Of a stretch of 64,000 nucleotides of DNA, positions 63,355 through 64,000 are shown in pieces. This stretch comes from Hymenopellis radicata (taxonomy: Eukaryota > Basidiomycota > Agaricomycetes > Agaricales > Physalacriaceae): positions 42,663 through 106,662 of the forward strand of contig JADNRX010000185.1 in NCBI GenBank assembly GCA_015501595.1, given 5' to 3'. Under the pieces are notes generated by a model. The model ran no database searches. It had not been told where the DNA came from and worked only from the letters and a program-made list of their open reading frames with translations. How positions within the stretch are numbered: the first letter of the stretch is position 1; the number at the start of each line of letters is the position of its first letter. Both the position numbers and the translations under genes were made by a program.

Positions 63355-64000
63355 TGCCGTACTCCTCAGAGAAACCTCGACGACTAAGGAAGCGACGCCG
63401 TTCTCCACAGGGTGAATCTGCGAAGGACGTATCTGTCTTATCTATCCGGCGACGATTAGGCCATTTGAAGAACAAGGAAATAGACCTGCGACATGACTCG
63501 TGCGCTAACATATCTCTGATATCGACGGAATGTTACGCGTCGCTGAGTCACCCTCCGCCGATTCGAAAGGGCGAGAGATGGAGAGTGCGACAACTGCAAA
63601 AAGGTTCTTCTGAGATTCAAGGTTATGTCACCTTACCCGTATTATTCGAGGCGGACGATGGCGAGACCATTGAAACGGAGGTAGAAGCCTACTTGGTTCC
63701 CAACATGACCGTTCCCATTCTGTTAGGCGAAGACTACCACTTGAACTACGAGGTCATCACCGAAAGGAACATCGAAGAAGGGACGAAAATTCGATTCAAG
63801 GGTACCAGTGTAAAGGTGTCAGCAGTTCCCGTGGAAGCCGTAGCAGAAGCGAGCGCCGTATTCCGAAGTACAGAAGGAATGCCAGGATACGTCAAAGCTA
63901 AAAATCATAGACGGTCCAAGAACGCCAACAGGCGCAAGCGTCTCCAAGCTGATTATCAAGGAACGGTAGTACGCTCGAAGGCGGACTATGTAATAAAACC
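63355..64000 (+). CDS. Pol N-terminus: retropepsin-like aspartic protease (partial)
   Basis: Frame beginning near 63355 and open to the window end. The protease reads DSCANISLISTECYASL (63495 onward), then GYVTLPVLFEADDG, EAYLVPNMTVPILLGEDYHL, and a basic stretch RRSKNANRRKRLQADYQG. The catalytic Asp lies in DSCA where most retropepsins have D[ST]GA. Related agaric elements, as I recall them, also have DSCA, so this is probably not a defect. The upstream stretch 63178-63387 (acidic, LLEDSLPPCLP) lies in a different frame, so a frame break separates it. Confidence 0.75.

Larger units (their letters stand above)
59489..64000 (+). mobile_element. Ty3/gypsy LTR retrotransposon, 5' part (Gag and start of Pol)
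   Basis: This is a basidiomycete-type Ty3/gypsy element cut by the right edge after the protease. Gag is spread over frames 59595-59783, 59740-60324, 60393-61436 and 61397-63166, so at least two frame breaks occur. Pol starts near 63340 in another frame. No reverse transcriptase or integrase is in the window. The LTR ends and primer-binding site could not be fixed, since no clear TG...CA boundary or tRNA-complementary site was found. The upstream 758-bp duplication may be part of the LTR. Confidence 0.8.

Overview
The window is genomic DNA of a basidiomycete fungus, most likely an Agaricomycete. Genes are split by many short introns of about 45-60 bp. The families present are typical of mushroom-forming fungi: F-box-like proteins, DUF6534 seven-helix membrane proteins, cerato-platanins, a GT69/CAP59-like glycosyltransferase, an HNH_2 protein and a Ty3/gypsy element with a collagen-like Gag. 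There are no operons, ribosome-binding sites or CRISPR arrays. No species can be named from the sequence alone.

Layout. 0-10 kb holds broken or damaged genes: a 2-oxoglutarate/Fe(II) oxygenase cut by the left edge, F-box gene A, a short-chain dehydrogenase with a damaged 3' end, a LINE scrap, an HNH-type gene and a TP-motif-rich protein. A 442-bp MITE with telomere-like repeats follows. 10-27 kb holds mostly intact genes: Xaa-Pro aminopeptidase, F-box B, a hotdog thioesterase, a DUF6534 membrane protein, an allantoate-permease-type MFS transporter, and two divergent cerato-platanin genes of which one is decayed. 27-29 kb is a partial AreA-type (DUF1752) gene run into a GC-rich tandem repeat. 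29-37 kb carries an apparently intact ABCC/YOR1-type ABC transporter and a C2H2 transcription factor. 37-39.4 kb appears empty. 39-55 kb is the main cluster: an FAD monooxygenase, F-box C, F-box D, an FAD-dependent amine/amino-acid oxidase, F-box E, a copied monooxygenase tail, an aquaglyceroporin and F-box F. 55-57 kb is a GT69 glycosyltransferase. 58-64 kb is a 758-bp tandem duplication followed by a Ty3/gypsy retrotransposon that runs off the right edge.

The most distinctive feature is a family of six related F-box-like genes (A-F) spread over 54 kb. They share an N-terminal CxxC motif, a coiled-coil segment, an F-box-like domain and, in A-E, a tiny last exon behind a conserved intron. Three of the six carry frame breaks, so the family looks to be in rapid birth and death. 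Scraps of neighbouring enzyme genes (SDR and monooxygenase 3' ends) lie near F-box genes, which suggests repeated segmental copying.

Roughly a dozen single-base frame breaks occur in otherwise well-conserved genes, while long genes such as the ABC transporter and aminopeptidase appear intact. Some breaks may be assembly indels rather than true pseudogenization. I found no convincing new multi-gene system. The F-box family and its local copying are the best candidates for follow-up.
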